DNA of 64,000 bases from WM-3-3 sp041660045 (GTDB lineage Bacteria; Pseudomonadota; Gammaproteobacteria; Methylococcales; Methylomonadaceae): contig JBAZXA010000012.1 in NCBI GenBank assembly GCA_041660045.1, positions 50,367 to 114,366 of the forward strand, written 5' to 3'. The position numbers and the translations under genes are program-made. Position 1 is the stretch's first letter; every line of letters starts with the position of its first letter. The notes under the pieces were generated by a model. The model worked only from the letters and a program-made list of their open reading frames with translations. It had not been told where the DNA came from and made no database searches. Positions 18,121 to 27,108 of the stretch are shown in pieces.

Positions 18121-18552
18121 ATGCTAAAACTTATGCTCGGGCACCTGGCTAAAACCCTGAATCGTCACCAATGGATAGCTGAAGCAGCTTATTATATTGC
18201 TGAGGCGCAAGGTTTTAGGCCTGAATTGGCGTTGGAAAACTGGCTAGCGGCAGAAACAGCTTATGCTGATATGCTGATTACCGCGTACATTAAAGCCTTA
18301 GATGAAGATGGCAGCATGACCCTGTCTAGCTTGCGGCAATTAGCCGAATTGGTCGGCGTTGAGGATGCCGGGCAACACTACTCAGAATTTGAATTAATCC
18401 ACCACATCCAGATAGCCACCCAACATCGGCCTTGTTTTCGCGCAGACAGCCCCTATAACTGCCGTCAACCACAATGCCAATGGCGTACTGAATGCCAAAA
18501 ATTAATTTCGGTCTGGCATGCAGAACACACTGCAATGCATTGCCAATATTAG
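18121..18552 (+). CDS. DUF2934-type small protein with a cysteine-rich tail
   Basis: 143 residues. The N-terminal half has the DUF2934 pattern (IAEAAYYIAEAQGF followed by NWLAAE), a short domain of unknown function. The C-terminal part carries C-x8-C-x4-C-x5-C and a final histidine/cysteine stretch, which could bind a metal or iron-sulfur centre. It follows the hydrogen-sensor unit by 154 bases in the same direction but behind a hairpin, so co-transcription is uncertain. I chose the ATG at 18121; there is no strong ribosome site, and a second ATG at 18133 is possible. Function unknown. Confidence 0.7.
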   Translation: MLKLMLGHLAKTLNRHQWIAEAAYYIAEAQGFRPELALENWLAAETAYADMLITAYIKALDEDGSMTLSSLRQLAELVGVEDAGQHYSEFELIHHIQIATQHRPCFRADSPYNCRQPQCQWRTECQKLISVWHAEHTAMHCQY

Positions 18553-18661
18553 TACCCAACGGCTATAGAAAGCCTAAGTAATGGCACTTTTGCCTAAAAT
18601 ATGAACAGACACACCTAAAACCAGCAGCCTGCCCGTGCTTTAGCAAACTTAACCCTGAGGA

Positions 18662-19459
18662 TTAGCTTTTAGCTTGCGCAATCACCTTATCCTGCAACAC
18701 ATCAAATGCATTAAAAGCAATATTTAAACTGAGCTTTAGGTTAATCACACAAGCCATGCTGGTACTGGTAAAAATACAAATCATAATGGCAAGTTGGTAT
18801 TTTACGGCTGTCCAAGGCTCACTGCCGCCCAGAATTTGGCCTGTCATCATGCCCGGCAAAGATACCAAGCCCATGGTTGCCATATTAGCAATGCTAGGGT
18901 TTAAGGCCGCCTTTACCGCATCCTGAAAATACGGCTTCACCGCTTCCCAACGCGTGGCGCCTAGCAATAAATAAGTGGTGTATTCGTTTTCATTTTTGCG
19001 TAAGGCCGAATAAAAACGCTCCAAGGCGATGACATTGCCTTGCATACTATTACCCAAAATCATACCTGCTATGGGAATAATATATCTGGCATCATAATAA
19101 TGCGGCGGCTGAATGACCAAGACCACTAAATAAAGCGTGGAAAATAAAATACTCGACGCTACCGCAATCAAAGTTGCCAAACCAAAATAACGTGGCTTAA
19201 GGCCCGCACGCTTTAAGATGCTAAAGTCTGCGATTAAGAGCATCAACAAAATCCATAAGCCCGTTAACGCAGGGTTGTTGACATCAAACAGCGTTTTTAA
19301 ATAAACCCCAACCAGCACCAACTGCAAACTCATGCGTAAAATACTGATGGCTATATCGCGGCTTAAACGCAAGCCGATTAGCCAAAGCAAGGTGCCAGGC
19401 AATAAACACAGCAAATAGGTCAGCAGTAATTGAGGAAATTCAATATCGAGTGTATTCAT
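18662..19459 (-). CDS. fetB: iron export ABC transporter permease FetB
   Basis: Membrane half of the FetAB (YbbLM, UPF0014) exporter, which in E. coli lowers cytoplasmic iron and protects against peroxide stress. The 265 residues contain about seven hydrophobic helices and the family signature IIPIAGMILGNSMQGNVIALER-like core around residues 127-150, followed by LLLGATRWEA and LVSLPGMMTGQILGG. Its start lies 20 bases inside the end of fetA, an overlap that signals coupled translation. Length is normal. Confidence 0.9.
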   Translation of the reverse strand: MNTLDIEFPQLLLTYLLCLLPGTLLWLIGLRLSRDIAISILRMSLQLVLVGVYLKTLFDVNNPALTGLWILLMLLIADFSILKRAGLKPRYFGLATLIAVASSILFSTLYLVVLVIQPPHYYDARYIIPIAGMILGNSMQGNVIALERFYSALRKNENEYTTYLLLGATRWEAVKPYFQDAVKAALNPSIANMATMGLVSLPGMMTGQILGGSEPWTAVKYQLAIMICIFTSTSMACVINLKLSLNIAFNAFDVLQDKVIAQAKS

Positions 19460-20099
19460 TCGCTTTAATTTGGCTTAATTGCCCGGCTTTTAATTCGTAA
19501 ACCAGATCGCTGTGTTCCAGCCAAAGCGCATCATGCGAAATTGACAACACGGTTAGCTGTGGATCTGTAAAAACTTGGATGACCGCCTGTTTGCATTCTT
19601 CATCTAATGCGCTGGTCACTTCATCTAATAGGAATAACTGTTTACCCAGCAACAAGCCCCGTGCCAACGCAATACGTTGCTTCTCGCCGCCTGAAATATG
19701 CCGGCAAGCTTGCTTTAAAATTGAAGTTGGCAATTGCAAACGTTGCAAAACCTGATTAATTTCTGGTTCTGACGGTAGACGGCCACGGTGGGCTTTAAAT
19801 TTAAACGGCAATAGCAGCGCCGCCCTCACCTCATCAGCACCCAGCATGGGTTCTTGACCAATATAGGCCGCACAGCTGCGGATCACGTGCAACGATGCCG
19901 CTGTCAACGGTTTCCCTAAACATGAAATTGAGCCACTGTGCACCTCATAAAGACCTAGCAAGGTTTTCAATAAGGTACTTTTACCAGAACCTGATTTACC
20001 ACACAGTACAGCTTTATCACCCTGATTCAGGGTAAAATTAATATCGGATAAAATCAATTTGTCGCGTGCAGTAACACACACGTGGTCAAATTGAATCAT
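19440..20099 (-). CDS. fetA: iron export ABC transporter ATPase FetA
   Basis: Nucleotide-binding subunit of the FetAB exporter. Walker A is GKSGSGKST, the ABC signature is HISGGEKQRIALARG, and Walker B is LFLLDEVTSALDE; a Q-loop segment is AYIGQEP. I start at ATG 20099 (219 residues), although a TTG four codons upstream at 20111 stays in frame. The pair stands about 5 kb from a siderophore operon, so iron export and import are close together; no Fur-like site was noticed directly upstream of fetA. Confidence 0.9.
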   Translation of the reverse strand: MIQFDHVCVTARDKLILSDINFTLNQGDKAVLCGKSGSGKSTLLKTLLGLYEVHSGSISCLGKPLTAASLHVIRSCAAYIGQEPMLGADEVRAALLLPFKFKAHRGRLPSEPEINQVLQRLQLPTSILKQACRHISGGEKQRIALARGLLLGKQLFLLDEVTSALDEECKQAVIQVFTDPQLTVLSISHDALWLEHSDLVYELKAGQLSQIKANEYTRY

Positions 20100-20111
20100 G
20101 GGAACAGTCAA

Positions 20112-20506
20112 AGGCGGGTAATCAAAAGTGGTGTATTTAAAGCAGTGTCAGTCATCGCATAAATGCCGATCTAGCGTTATTAAATCAATAAACGCCACAT
20201 TTTAACCTAAAATTAAAATAATTATCGTATGCACTGAACACTGTTGGTTTTCGGGACTTACTAGAGTCTTCCATTCATAAACCTTGCCCTGCAAACACAA
20301 CGCGGCAATTTCACCGTGTCTTTTACTGAAGCGGCCATAGCAAAATGGCATCCACCCAAAACCGGTGATAGTAACAGCCCTCAAAATACCCAGCAGTCGC
20401 AATAATCGCTTTAAACCCGATTATTTCAATCACACCTTAATATGGACTTAATTTAAATATGGCTTTAGACCTATCAACTCAGCTGGCTACCCTATAAAAC
20501 CAGCCT
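20112..20506. other. intergenic stretch without a recognised gene
   Basis: About 395 bases between fetA and the methyltransferase gene. A 66-codon open frame on the minus strand (20202-20402) lacks a recognisable family and a convincing ribosome site. I see no RNA gene, repeat or operator in it; it must contain the promoter of fetAB. Confidence 0.4.
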
Positions 20507-21130
20507 TCACACTTTAACCGAAACAATGGCTAGCCAGGGTTGTAAATGTTTGGGTTGGCCTAGTGGCCGGTAATAGTGGTCTAACACGGTAAAACCTGCG
20601 TCTTGTAAAAATTGCTGGCTGGATTCAAGTTGCATAAAATGGCCGTATCGGTCACCGGACCAGCCTTCGCCATCACCGCGCGGGTTAGATAAAAATAAGA
20701 TGCCACCGGGTTTTAAGGCTGCGTTTAACTCGCCCAAAACACGCGGCAGTTCTAGGCTGGGGACGTGGAATAGCGAGGCGTTGGCAAAAATGCCATCAAA
20801 CTGTTGGCTGGGTAAGTCCAAGTTTAGAAAAGTTTGTTGCAAGATTTCACAGCCAGTGTATTCCCTTGCCATATTGCAAAATATTTCACTGCCATCTAAG
20901 CCAACTGGCCGATGCCCTAAGGCTTGAAAATACTTAACATCCCTGCCGGGCCCGCAGCCTAGATCCAAAATATCCAACACCTGCTGTTTTGGAAAAGGCG
21001 CTAAAAACGCGGCGTAGTTTTGGCTTACGTCATGGTCTTTCGTGCCATACCAAAAGGTTTCTGCATTTTGATTGTAATAGTCCAGCGTGACGGTTTGGAT
21101 CAGCTCTAATTTATCTGTGGTTAACGCCAT
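20507..21130 (-). CDS. class I SAM-dependent methyltransferase
   Basis: 207 residues with a Rossmann-type methyltransferase fold. Motif I is ILDLGCGPGRDVKYF near residues 54-68, an acidic residue follows in PVGLDGSE, and motif IV appears as FDGIFANASLFHVP, with LKPGGILFLSNPRG after it. The arrangement resembles small-molecule methyltransferases of the Methyltransf_11/25 type; substrate cannot be read from the sequence. It is a single-gene unit, convergent with nothing and divergent from the small membrane protein gene at 21308. Confidence 0.85.
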   Translation of the reverse strand: MALTTDKLELIQTVTLDYYNQNAETFWYGTKDHDVSQNYAAFLAPFPKQQVLDILDLGCGPGRDVKYFQALGHRPVGLDGSEIFCNMAREYTGCEILQQTFLNLDLPSQQFDGIFANASLFHVPSLELPRVLGELNAALKPGGILFLSNPRGDGEGWSGDRYGHFMQLESSQQFLQDAGFTVLDHYYRPLGQPKHLQPWLAIVSVKV

Positions 21131-21307
21131 ATCATGCCTCTATGTTCGGGTAAGTTATTTGCTTGGGCTATGGCTTAAGCCCTGTTTGCCAGCCTTAGCA
21201 GTCCCTTTTGGACATTGTGCAATTGCTGCCGATTAGCGTCAACTATCCAATCGGTAGGCGGCTTGCTACAATCAATAACCGCACTATTTAAAGGATGAGT
21301 TTTTGCC

Positions 21308-21706
21308 GTGATCACGTATTTAATCAACCTTCCCGCTGGCAAAATGATTCTTTGGTGTTATTTAATATGGTATTTGGTAACGGTTTATTTTTATTTTGAC
21401 CCGACCCTGGCTATTTGGCTTAACTCTGCGGGTATTAGCCTAATTATTGGCTTTGCCCTAATGTTAAGCATTGCCCGACCTGCTGGCACCAGCTTTGATT
21501 TTTGGCAGTTATTCCGATTATTTTTAATGCCTTTTTGTGTCTCCAGCTTTTCCTCCCTGATTAAAGGCCACGGTTTTATTTTTATTTTGCCCGCCAACCC
21601 TAAGCAACAAATTATTCTGTTAAGTGCATGCCTGGGTTTTGTGTTTTTGGTTTATTTACTGAAGCTTTTAAGCAAAAAATTAACTTTATCGGCTAAGCGC
21701 CTGTAG
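21308..21706 (+). CDS. small membrane protein, unknown function
   Basis: 132 residues with four likely hydrophobic helices (about 12-30, 36-56, 65-85 and 98-120) and a basic C-terminus. GTG start, with an AAGGATG stretch about 12 bases upstream. I do not recognise a family, although small inner-membrane proteins of this shape are common. No partner gene is evident. Confidence 0.6.
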   Translation: MITYLINLPAGKMILWCYLIWYLVTVYFYFDPTLAIWLNSAGISLIIGFALMLSIARPAGTSFDFWQLFRLFLMPFCVSSFSSLIKGHGFIFILPANPKQQIILLSACLGFVFLVYLLKLLSKKLTLSAKRL

Positions 21707-21825
21707 CCCACACGGCTTAAAGTATGGGTCAAAGATTATGGGCTAAGTTAACCGCCTGTACGTTTTACCATTAAGGTTTTTGCCTGAATCCTAAACCCGA
21801 CGGCGACTCAAAAAAACCGTGTATC

Positions 21826-21851
21826 GTTGGGTTACGCTATGCTAACCCAAC
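21826..21851. repeat. short inverted repeat, dispersed-repeat type
   Basis: Perfect nine-base arms GTTGGGTTA and TAACCCAAC around CGCTATGC. Elements of this kind (GTTGGGTTACGC...GCTAACCCAAC) occur as scattered intergenic repeats in many bacteria; that is recollection, and only one copy was seen here. The surrounding gap 21707-22226 (520 bases) is AT-rich and shows no gene or RNA that I can recognise; it presumably holds the promoter of the next gene. Confidence 0.5.
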
Positions 21852-22226
21852 CTATGCAGCTGTAAGATTTAATACTCCAGCCATAGACATTAATTAGACC
21901 CTAATTTGTAGTATTCTTTTACTCCCTTTACTACTTAAAAAACATTACCTTAAGTTTTACATTCGTTTAGAATACCGTGATTTTTTAACTAACCTTCTTA
22001 AATACTTAGGTTTCAAAAGCAGACTGGCACAATAACTTAGTTTTAACTTATTGCAGTAACTAGCTGCAATTCTGACAATTTATTTTTTAATGTTATAGCT
22101 ATTGATCTATCGCTGTACAGTCTTGGTTAAGCACTCAATTGTTAAGCGGATTGCTTACATATTAGACATTGGCCTATTTTTCCTTCGAGCAACCTTGGTA
22201 TACATTTTTTCTAATGCCTCAAAACC

Positions 22227-23855
22227 ATGAACAATAAGCGCCTTGATCGACAACAGCCTAATTATTCGAGTAATTTAGTTTTATTTTTAGGCCTTTCTAT
22301 TTTTTTAATTTTACTAACGCGGACTGCTTGGCAAGCTGATGATGCCTATACAGCATGGCGCTTAGTAGACAATTTAATCCACGGTTTTGGTTTGCGTAAT
22401 AATATTGATGAGCGTGTGCAAACTTTTACCTCTACGTTATGGACTATGTTGAATGCAGGGGTTTACTTCTTTACCCGAAATATTTATTACACATCGACAG
22501 GTCTTTCTATACTGTGTTCTTTATTGGCAGTTTGGATCGCAGCCCTTCCCTATAAACAAACCATAAACTCACTTTTTTTCCTATTTGGCGCAGTAACGTT
22601 GTCAATTAGTTTTATGGATTTCTCAGTCGGAGGCTTCGAGAATCCGCTAAGTCATTTGATTCTCGCCACATTCGTCTATTTTTATTTTTTTAAATTTAAC
22701 GATGTCATAAATCTGCATCGGTATACTTTACTCTTTTTTATAGCCAGTCTGGCTGCGTTAAACAGGCTTGATACCCCAGCTTTTTATTTACCCATGCTGG
22801 TCGTTACTTTCTATCAATATCAAATACCTATACGCAAAAAATTTGGCTATGCCTTGTTGGGACTTTCCCCACTCATCATCTGGCATATCTTTACCCTGAT
22901 TTATTTTGGCTTTCCCTTACAAAATGCCGCCTATGCTAAACGCTTTAATGGAATTCCTACACATGAATTCGTTCGCGCAGGCATAGATTATTTTATCAAT
23001 TCATTTTCACGTGACCCAATCACTTTACTAACAGCCAGCGCCGCATTATTAGTGTCTTTGGCCAGCAAGGACTTGAAATTAAAATGTCTAGGCTATGGAA
23101 TCCTTATCTATATGGTGTATGTGCTCTATATTGGCGGTGATTATATGAGCGGCCGTTTTTTTAGCCTGATATTTTTTGCCAGTGTGCTTGCCATTCTCAG
23201 ATCTAGACTTTTAGATAACTTTGAATTCGCACGTATCGCCATACCTAGCTTAATTGTTTTAGGTTGCCTGGGTGTCAACCCAACGTTTACCACTAGAAAA
23301 GACTATGGCTCGTCCCCCAGTATAAGTTTAACCTCAGAGTGGGCCGATAAAGGCATAGCTGATGAACGGGGTTCATGGTATCCAAGTTCTGGTTTTTTAT
23401 TTGCCTCTCGGCATATTGATATGCCACGGGCGACCGCCGCTTGGGATTTTAATCTAGCTATCAAAAACACCTTGTCTGCCTTAGGCAAGTCACCTTGTGT
23501 AACGCAAATGGCCCCAGCCGGATATTTTTCATTTTATATGCCACGCGAATGTCATATGTATGATTTAAATGGTCAAGTTGATCCATTAATGGCAAGAATA
23601 CCAAACCGTTACAATCCTCATTGGAAACAAGGCCATTTGTTCAAACCAGAAATCCCAGGCTATAAAGAAACCTTGGCCAGCGGAAAAAATGAGATTATTG
23701 ATCCTGATATCGCATTGTATTACGACAAAATCCGTTTAATTACCCGAGGTGATATTTGGTCTAAGGAACGTTTTATAACTATTCTAAAAATGAATCTTGG
23801 CCATTACGACTACTTGCTAAAAGCCTATGCAGACAAAAATGGTATCTATTGGTAA
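22227..23855 (+). CDS. polytopic membrane protein, GT-C glycosyltransferase-like
   Basis: 542 residues with roughly nine to ten hydrophobic helices in the first 340 residues and a soluble C-terminal domain. After the first helix comes AWQADDAYTAWRLVDNL: a DD pair (residues 38-39) in the first external loop is the usual mark of GT-C fold enzymes that use lipid-linked sugars (for example mannosyl- and arabinofuranosyltransferase families). That would place it in the inner membrane, modifying a lipid, polysaccharide or protein. It stands alone after a long AT-rich gap, and its base composition is lower in GC than its neighbours, which could mean lateral acquisition. No glycan operon adjoins it. 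Function is inference from the motif. Confidence 0.65.
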   Translation: MNNKRLDRQQPNYSSNLVLFLGLSIFLILLTRTAWQADDAYTAWRLVDNLIHGFGLRNNIDERVQTFTSTLWTMLNAGVYFFTRNIYYTSTGLSILCSLLAVWIAALPYKQTINSLFFLFGAVTLSISFMDFSVGGFENPLSHLILATFVYFYFFKFNDVINLHRYTLLFFIASLAALNRLDTPAFYLPMLVVTFYQYQIPIRKKFGYALLGLSPLIIWHIFTLIYFGFPLQNAAYAKRFNGIPTHEFVRAGIDYFINSFSRDPITLLTASAALLVSLASKDLKLKCLGYGILIYMVYVLYIGGDYMSGRFFSLIFFASVLAILRSRLLDNFEFARIAIPSLIVLGCLGVNPTFTTRKDYGSSPSISLTSEWADKGIADERGSWYPSSGFLFASRHIDMPRATAAWDFNLAIKNTLSALGKSPCVTQMAPAGYFSFYMPRECHMYDLNGQVDPLMARIPNRYNPHWKQGHLFKPEIPGYKETLASGKNEIIDPDIALYYDKIRLITRGDIWSKERFITILKMNLGHYDYLLKAYADKNGIYW

Positions 23856-23911
23856 GGTCAATAAATCAAGTCAGCGTTTCTACAGCAAGCTTTTAAGATT
23901 AGGAAAACAAC

Positions 23912-24382
23912 ATGGCAGCCACACCTACTGCAGCACAAGCTATCGCCTTACCTGATAAGCAGACAAATTATCCGCCAGCTTTTGCTGCGCTTGTAGCTGG
24001 CCGCTTAAAACGTAAACTGGGGGATCATTTTGGTTTAACCCAGTTTGGCATTAATTTAACCGAACTTGCGCCTGGGGCCATTTCCGCGCTGTTGCATCAC
24101 CATTCCCAACAGGATGAGTTTATTTACGTGCTAGAAGGCAATCCCACGCTAATCTTGGCCGATCAGGAATACTTGCTGAAGCCCGGCGATTGCATGGGCT
24201 TTAAGGCGGCCACAGGTTACGGGCATCAATTGATCAACCGCTCTAAGCAGCCGGCACTCTACCTTGAGGTGGGCGACCGTGCCAAAGCTGATGTGGTGGA
24301 TTATCCCAACGATGATTTAAAAGCCCAGCAACTTGATAATGGCCAATGGGGTTTTAGCCATAAAAATGGCCAGCCTTATTAG
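23912..24382 (+). CDS. cupin-domain protein
   Basis: 156 residues with a single cupin barrel. The metal-binding first motif is HHHSQQDEFIYVLEGNP and the second is GHQLINRSKQPA; LKPGDCMGF lies between them. Such proteins range from small isomerases to metal-bound sensors, so the substrate is unknown. It starts 56 bases after the GT-C-like gene, with AGGAAAAC before the ATG, and the nitroreductase gene follows after 110 bases; a loose operon is possible. Confidence 0.85.
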   Translation: MAATPTAAQAIALPDKQTNYPPAFAALVAGRLKRKLGDHFGLTQFGINLTELAPGAISALLHHHSQQDEFIYVLEGNPTLILADQEYLLKPGDCMGFKAATGYGHQLINRSKQPALYLEVGDRAKADVVDYPNDDLKAQQLDNGQWGFSHKNGQPY

Positions 24383-24492
24383 GGCTTAATAAGGCCTGAC
24401 CTCGCTTGAATAATGCACACGACAATACTTAGGATTAACATCTAAAATAACGGACAACGCATTTCCCCAAACCCCTACCTAAAAACACGCCC

Positions 24493-25095
24493 ATGGATAC
24501 TTTTGCTGCAATTAGCCAACGCCGTTCTGTTAAACATTTTGACCCTAAGCACACGCTTAGCCCTGCCGAGCTTGAGCAATTATTGGCGGCAGCGGTGCTT
24601 TCGCCGACCGCTTTTAATATACAAAACTGGCGCTTTGTGGTGGTAAGCGATGCCCAACTAAGAGCAGACATCCGCCACGCAAGCTGGGATCAAGCGCAAG
24701 TGACCGATGCCTCTGTGTTAATCGTGCTATGTGCCGACCTTAAAAGCTGGGAAAAACAACCTGAGCGCTATTGGCAACAAGCCCCCCAAGCCGTACAGGA
24801 TTATTTGCTGCCAGCCATAGACCGCTATTATCGGGGGCATGAACAAGTGCAACGCGATGAAGCCATGCGTTCTTGTGGTATGGCTGCGCAAACCTTAATG
24901 TTGGCGGCTAAAAGCCTGGGCTATGATAGCTGTGCCATGGATGGTTTTGATTTTGCTGCTGTGGGCAAATTAATCAATTTGCCTGAAGATCATGTGATCG
25001 CCCTGTTTGTGGTGATAGGTAAGGCGCTAACGCCAGCCAATCCACGCGGCGGCCAATTGGCATTGGCTGAGGTGGTGCTCCAAAATAAGTTTTAG
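24493..25095 (+). CDS. nitroreductase-family flavoprotein
   Basis: 200 residues of the FMN-dependent nitroreductase fold, which reduces quinones, nitro compounds or related substrates with NAD(P)H. The N-terminal RRSVKHFDP is the phosphate-binding arginine signature, followed by AAVLSPTAFNIQNWRFVVV (FMN contact) and, near the C-terminus, GYDSCAMDGFD and VIALFVVIGK. Length and motifs are regular. It converges on the siderophore operon with only 29 bases between stop codons, so both transcripts probably overlap or share a terminator region. Confidence 0.9.
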   Translation: MDTFAAISQRRSVKHFDPKHTLSPAELEQLLAAAVLSPTAFNIQNWRFVVVSDAQLRADIRHASWDQAQVTDASVLIVLCADLKSWEKQPERYWQQAPQAVQDYLLPAIDRYYRGHEQVQRDEAMRSCGMAAQTLMLAAKSLGYDSCAMDGFDFAAVGKLINLPEDHVIALFVVIGKALTPANPRGGQLALAEVVLQNKF

Positions 25096-25124
25096 TTGCT
25101 GTCAATGCCTTTAAGCCCTACTGT

Positions 25125-25901
25125 TTAACAGTTTGGCGGGGTTTGCCAATTTTGTAAATGGGCTTTAAATGCCCGAAATGCCACGCCCCTATCATCACCG
25201 AGCAAAAACGCCTGTGCCCCATGTTGCCGCCAGTGTTCCGCTTGGTCTGCTAAACGCGGCACGGTACAAAAAGGAATCTTGTGCTGCTGGCAGGCCAAGG
25301 CTATGCGCCCGATAGCGGCCTGTACTTGTGGGTGCTGGGCTAGACCAGGAAAACCATAGGATTGGGACAGGTCTATAGCACCATCTAGCACCAGATCTAT
25401 GCCTTCTACTGAAACGATGGCGTCGATATTTTCTACCCCGGCTTTGTCCTCAATCATTACCGCAACTAGCAGTTCAGCATTTGCCCGCTCAAAATAAGTC
25501 GGCAAATCCAGGCGGCCAAAGCCTGTCGTACGACCGCCGCTAATACCACGCAAGCCCATAGGATGGTAACGGCTGGCACGCACCGCAGCCAAGGCTTGCT
25601 CGCGACTTTGCACGTGCGGCACTACAATCCCTTGGGCACCACTGTCCAAAGCCCGCAAAATGGCGCCGCTATCCATGCCCGGCACCCGTACTAAAGCGGT
25701 TATGCCTGCACATTCAGCGGCACGGATCATATTTTCCAAGGTTTCAGGATTACTGCAAACGTGTTCCTGATCCAAAATCACAAAGTCGTAACCGGCATAA
25801 CCTAACATTTCAACCAATAACGGTGAGGGCACCGAGTTGAGTAATCCGTATACAATTTTGCCCTCCCGCAGTGCTTGCTTGACTTTATTAGTTTGCAACA
25901 T
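25125..25901 (-). CDS. HpcH/HpaI-family aldolase, probable siderophore-cluster citrate synthase (SbnG/AcsB-like)
   Basis: 258 residues of the HpcH/HpaI class II aldolase family: FVILDQEHVCSN, ALVRVPGMDSG, GAQGIVVPHV and VMIEDKAGVENIDAI are the usual blocks, and LDGAIDLSQSYG replaces the more common IGPNDLS block. In staphyloferrin B and achromobactin clusters a protein of this size (SbnG, AcsB) makes the citrate unit from oxaloacetate and acetyl-CoA; the position here as last gene of a citrate-siderophore operon suggests the same. It overlaps the decarboxylase gene by 14 bases and has GGGAG eight bases before its ATG. Confidence 0.8.
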   Translation of the reverse strand: MLQTNKVKQALREGKIVYGLLNSVPSPLLVEMLGYAGYDFVILDQEHVCSNPETLENMIRAAECAGITALVRVPGMDSGAILRALDSGAQGIVVPHVQSREQALAAVRASRYHPMGLRGISGGRTTGFGRLDLPTYFERANAELLVAVMIEDKAGVENIDAIVSVEGIDLVLDGAIDLSQSYGFPGLAQHPQVQAAIGRIALACQQHKIPFCTVPRLADQAEHWRQHGAQAFLLGDDRGVAFRAFKAHLQNWQTPPNC

Positions 25902-27108
25902 TAGGTCGCTCCCTAGGCGCTAAATAAATATGTTGCGGATGTGGGTGGCGCAAAAAATCATGATGCGAAATATGCCAAGCATAAGCCCCGGCATAAGGAA
26001 ACACTAACAAATCCCCCACCCGCAAGCGCTTAACAGGAGCCTGGCTGGCTAGAATATCTTTAGGTGTGCACAGCTGTCCTACCACGTTAACTTGGCAATG
26101 TTCAACACCAGCCCGGGCAAATGGATAAGGCCAATGCGCTTGTGGCACTACAAAAAAGGGATGGCTATGGCCTTGGGCATAAGGTGTGCGAAACTGGTGG
26201 GTGCCACCTTGAGCAATAACAAAATACTCACCAAAGCAGGACTTTATATCTAACACGGGCATCACATAATAACCGCAAGCTGCGCTTAGGTAACGGCCTA
26301 GCTCAAGGCGAAGCTGCCAATCGGCCATGGCTTCTTTACGGATTAACTCGGCAAGACCCGTACTAAATCTTAACCAGTTAAATTGCCGTTCGGGTTCCCG
26401 GTAATTAATGCCTATACCACCGCCTAAATTGACATGGTTGATGTTAAGGCCAAAGCGCTCACGCCATTGCTTAGCCTGACGAAGATAATGGCCAATTAAG
26501 GTTAAATGCGCATCTGCATCTAATTGATGCGACATCAAATGAAAATGGAAGCCGTGTAACACAATTTCCGGATGTAGCGCTAACCAGCTTAAACACTCCG
26601 GCAACTGCCCAGCATCAATACCAAATTGGCTAGCACGTCCACCCATGGCCAAACTGGTTGTAGGCACCTCCGGCAAGGCCAAATTGATGCGCAGTAAAAC
26701 AGGGGCTTGCCGTCTAGCGTTATGGGCTAACCAAGCTAGACGTTGTAATTCATTAAAGCTTTCAACATGCACAAATTGCACATCTAAAGCTAAGGCTTGC
26801 GCCAATTCACTATCCAATTTACCAGGGCCACCAAATATAACTGGGGCTTTAGGAAATTGTTCGCGCAGCCAATCCAGTTCGCCACCGGAAGCGACTTCAA
26901 AGCCATGCACGTGCGGCTCTAGGCTTTGTAATATGGGAATATCCGAATTGGCTTTAATAGCATAAAAGAGCTCACAATTTTTTGGTAGACTTGCCACCAA
27001 ATCACTTGCATGCCGCTCTAATGCCGTCAAGTCATAAATATAAGCACTTAAAGGGGCTTCGGCAACCGCCTGTTCAGCGGCTGAAGCAATATGTCCGGGT
27101 AAATACAT
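25888..27108 (-). CDS. pvsE: PLP-dependent decarboxylase, PvsE-like
   Basis: 406-residue fold-type III enzyme related to diaminopimelate and ornithine decarboxylases. LFYAIKANSD holds the PLP lysine, FHFHLMSHQ and the glycine-rich LGGGIGINY bind phosphate, and CTPKDILAS carries the catalytic cysteine region. In vibrioferrin synthesis the corresponding PvsE decarboxylates a serine unit to give ethanolamine; SbnH and AcsE are relatives using other amino acids. The ATG directly abuts the stop codon of the upstream NIS synthetase gene. Family is firm, substrate is inference from cluster order. Confidence 0.85.
   Translation of the reverse strand: MYLPGHIASAAEQAVAEAPLSAYIYDLTALERHASDLVASLPKNCELFYAIKANSDIPILQSLEPHVHGFEVASGGELDWLREQFPKAPVIFGGPGKLDSELAQALALDVQFVHVESFNELQRLAWLAHNARRQAPVLLRINLALPEVPTTSLAMGGRASQFGIDAGQLPECLSWLALHPEIVLHGFHFHLMSHQLDADAHLTLIGHYLRQAKQWRERFGLNINHVNLGGGIGINYREPERQFNWLRFSTGLAELIRKEAMADWQLRLELGRYLSAACGYYVMPVLDIKSCFGEYFVIAQGGTHQFRTPYAQGHSHPFFVVPQAHWPYPFARAGVEHCQVNVVGQLCTPKDILASQAPVKRLRVGDLLVFPYAGAYAWHISHHDFLRHPHPQHIYLAPRERPNVAN

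Noticed and set aside
20202..20402. 66-codon minus-strand frame between fetA and the methyltransferase
   Set aside because: No ribosome site, no recognisable domain and no supporting neighbour; treated as chance open frame or relic.
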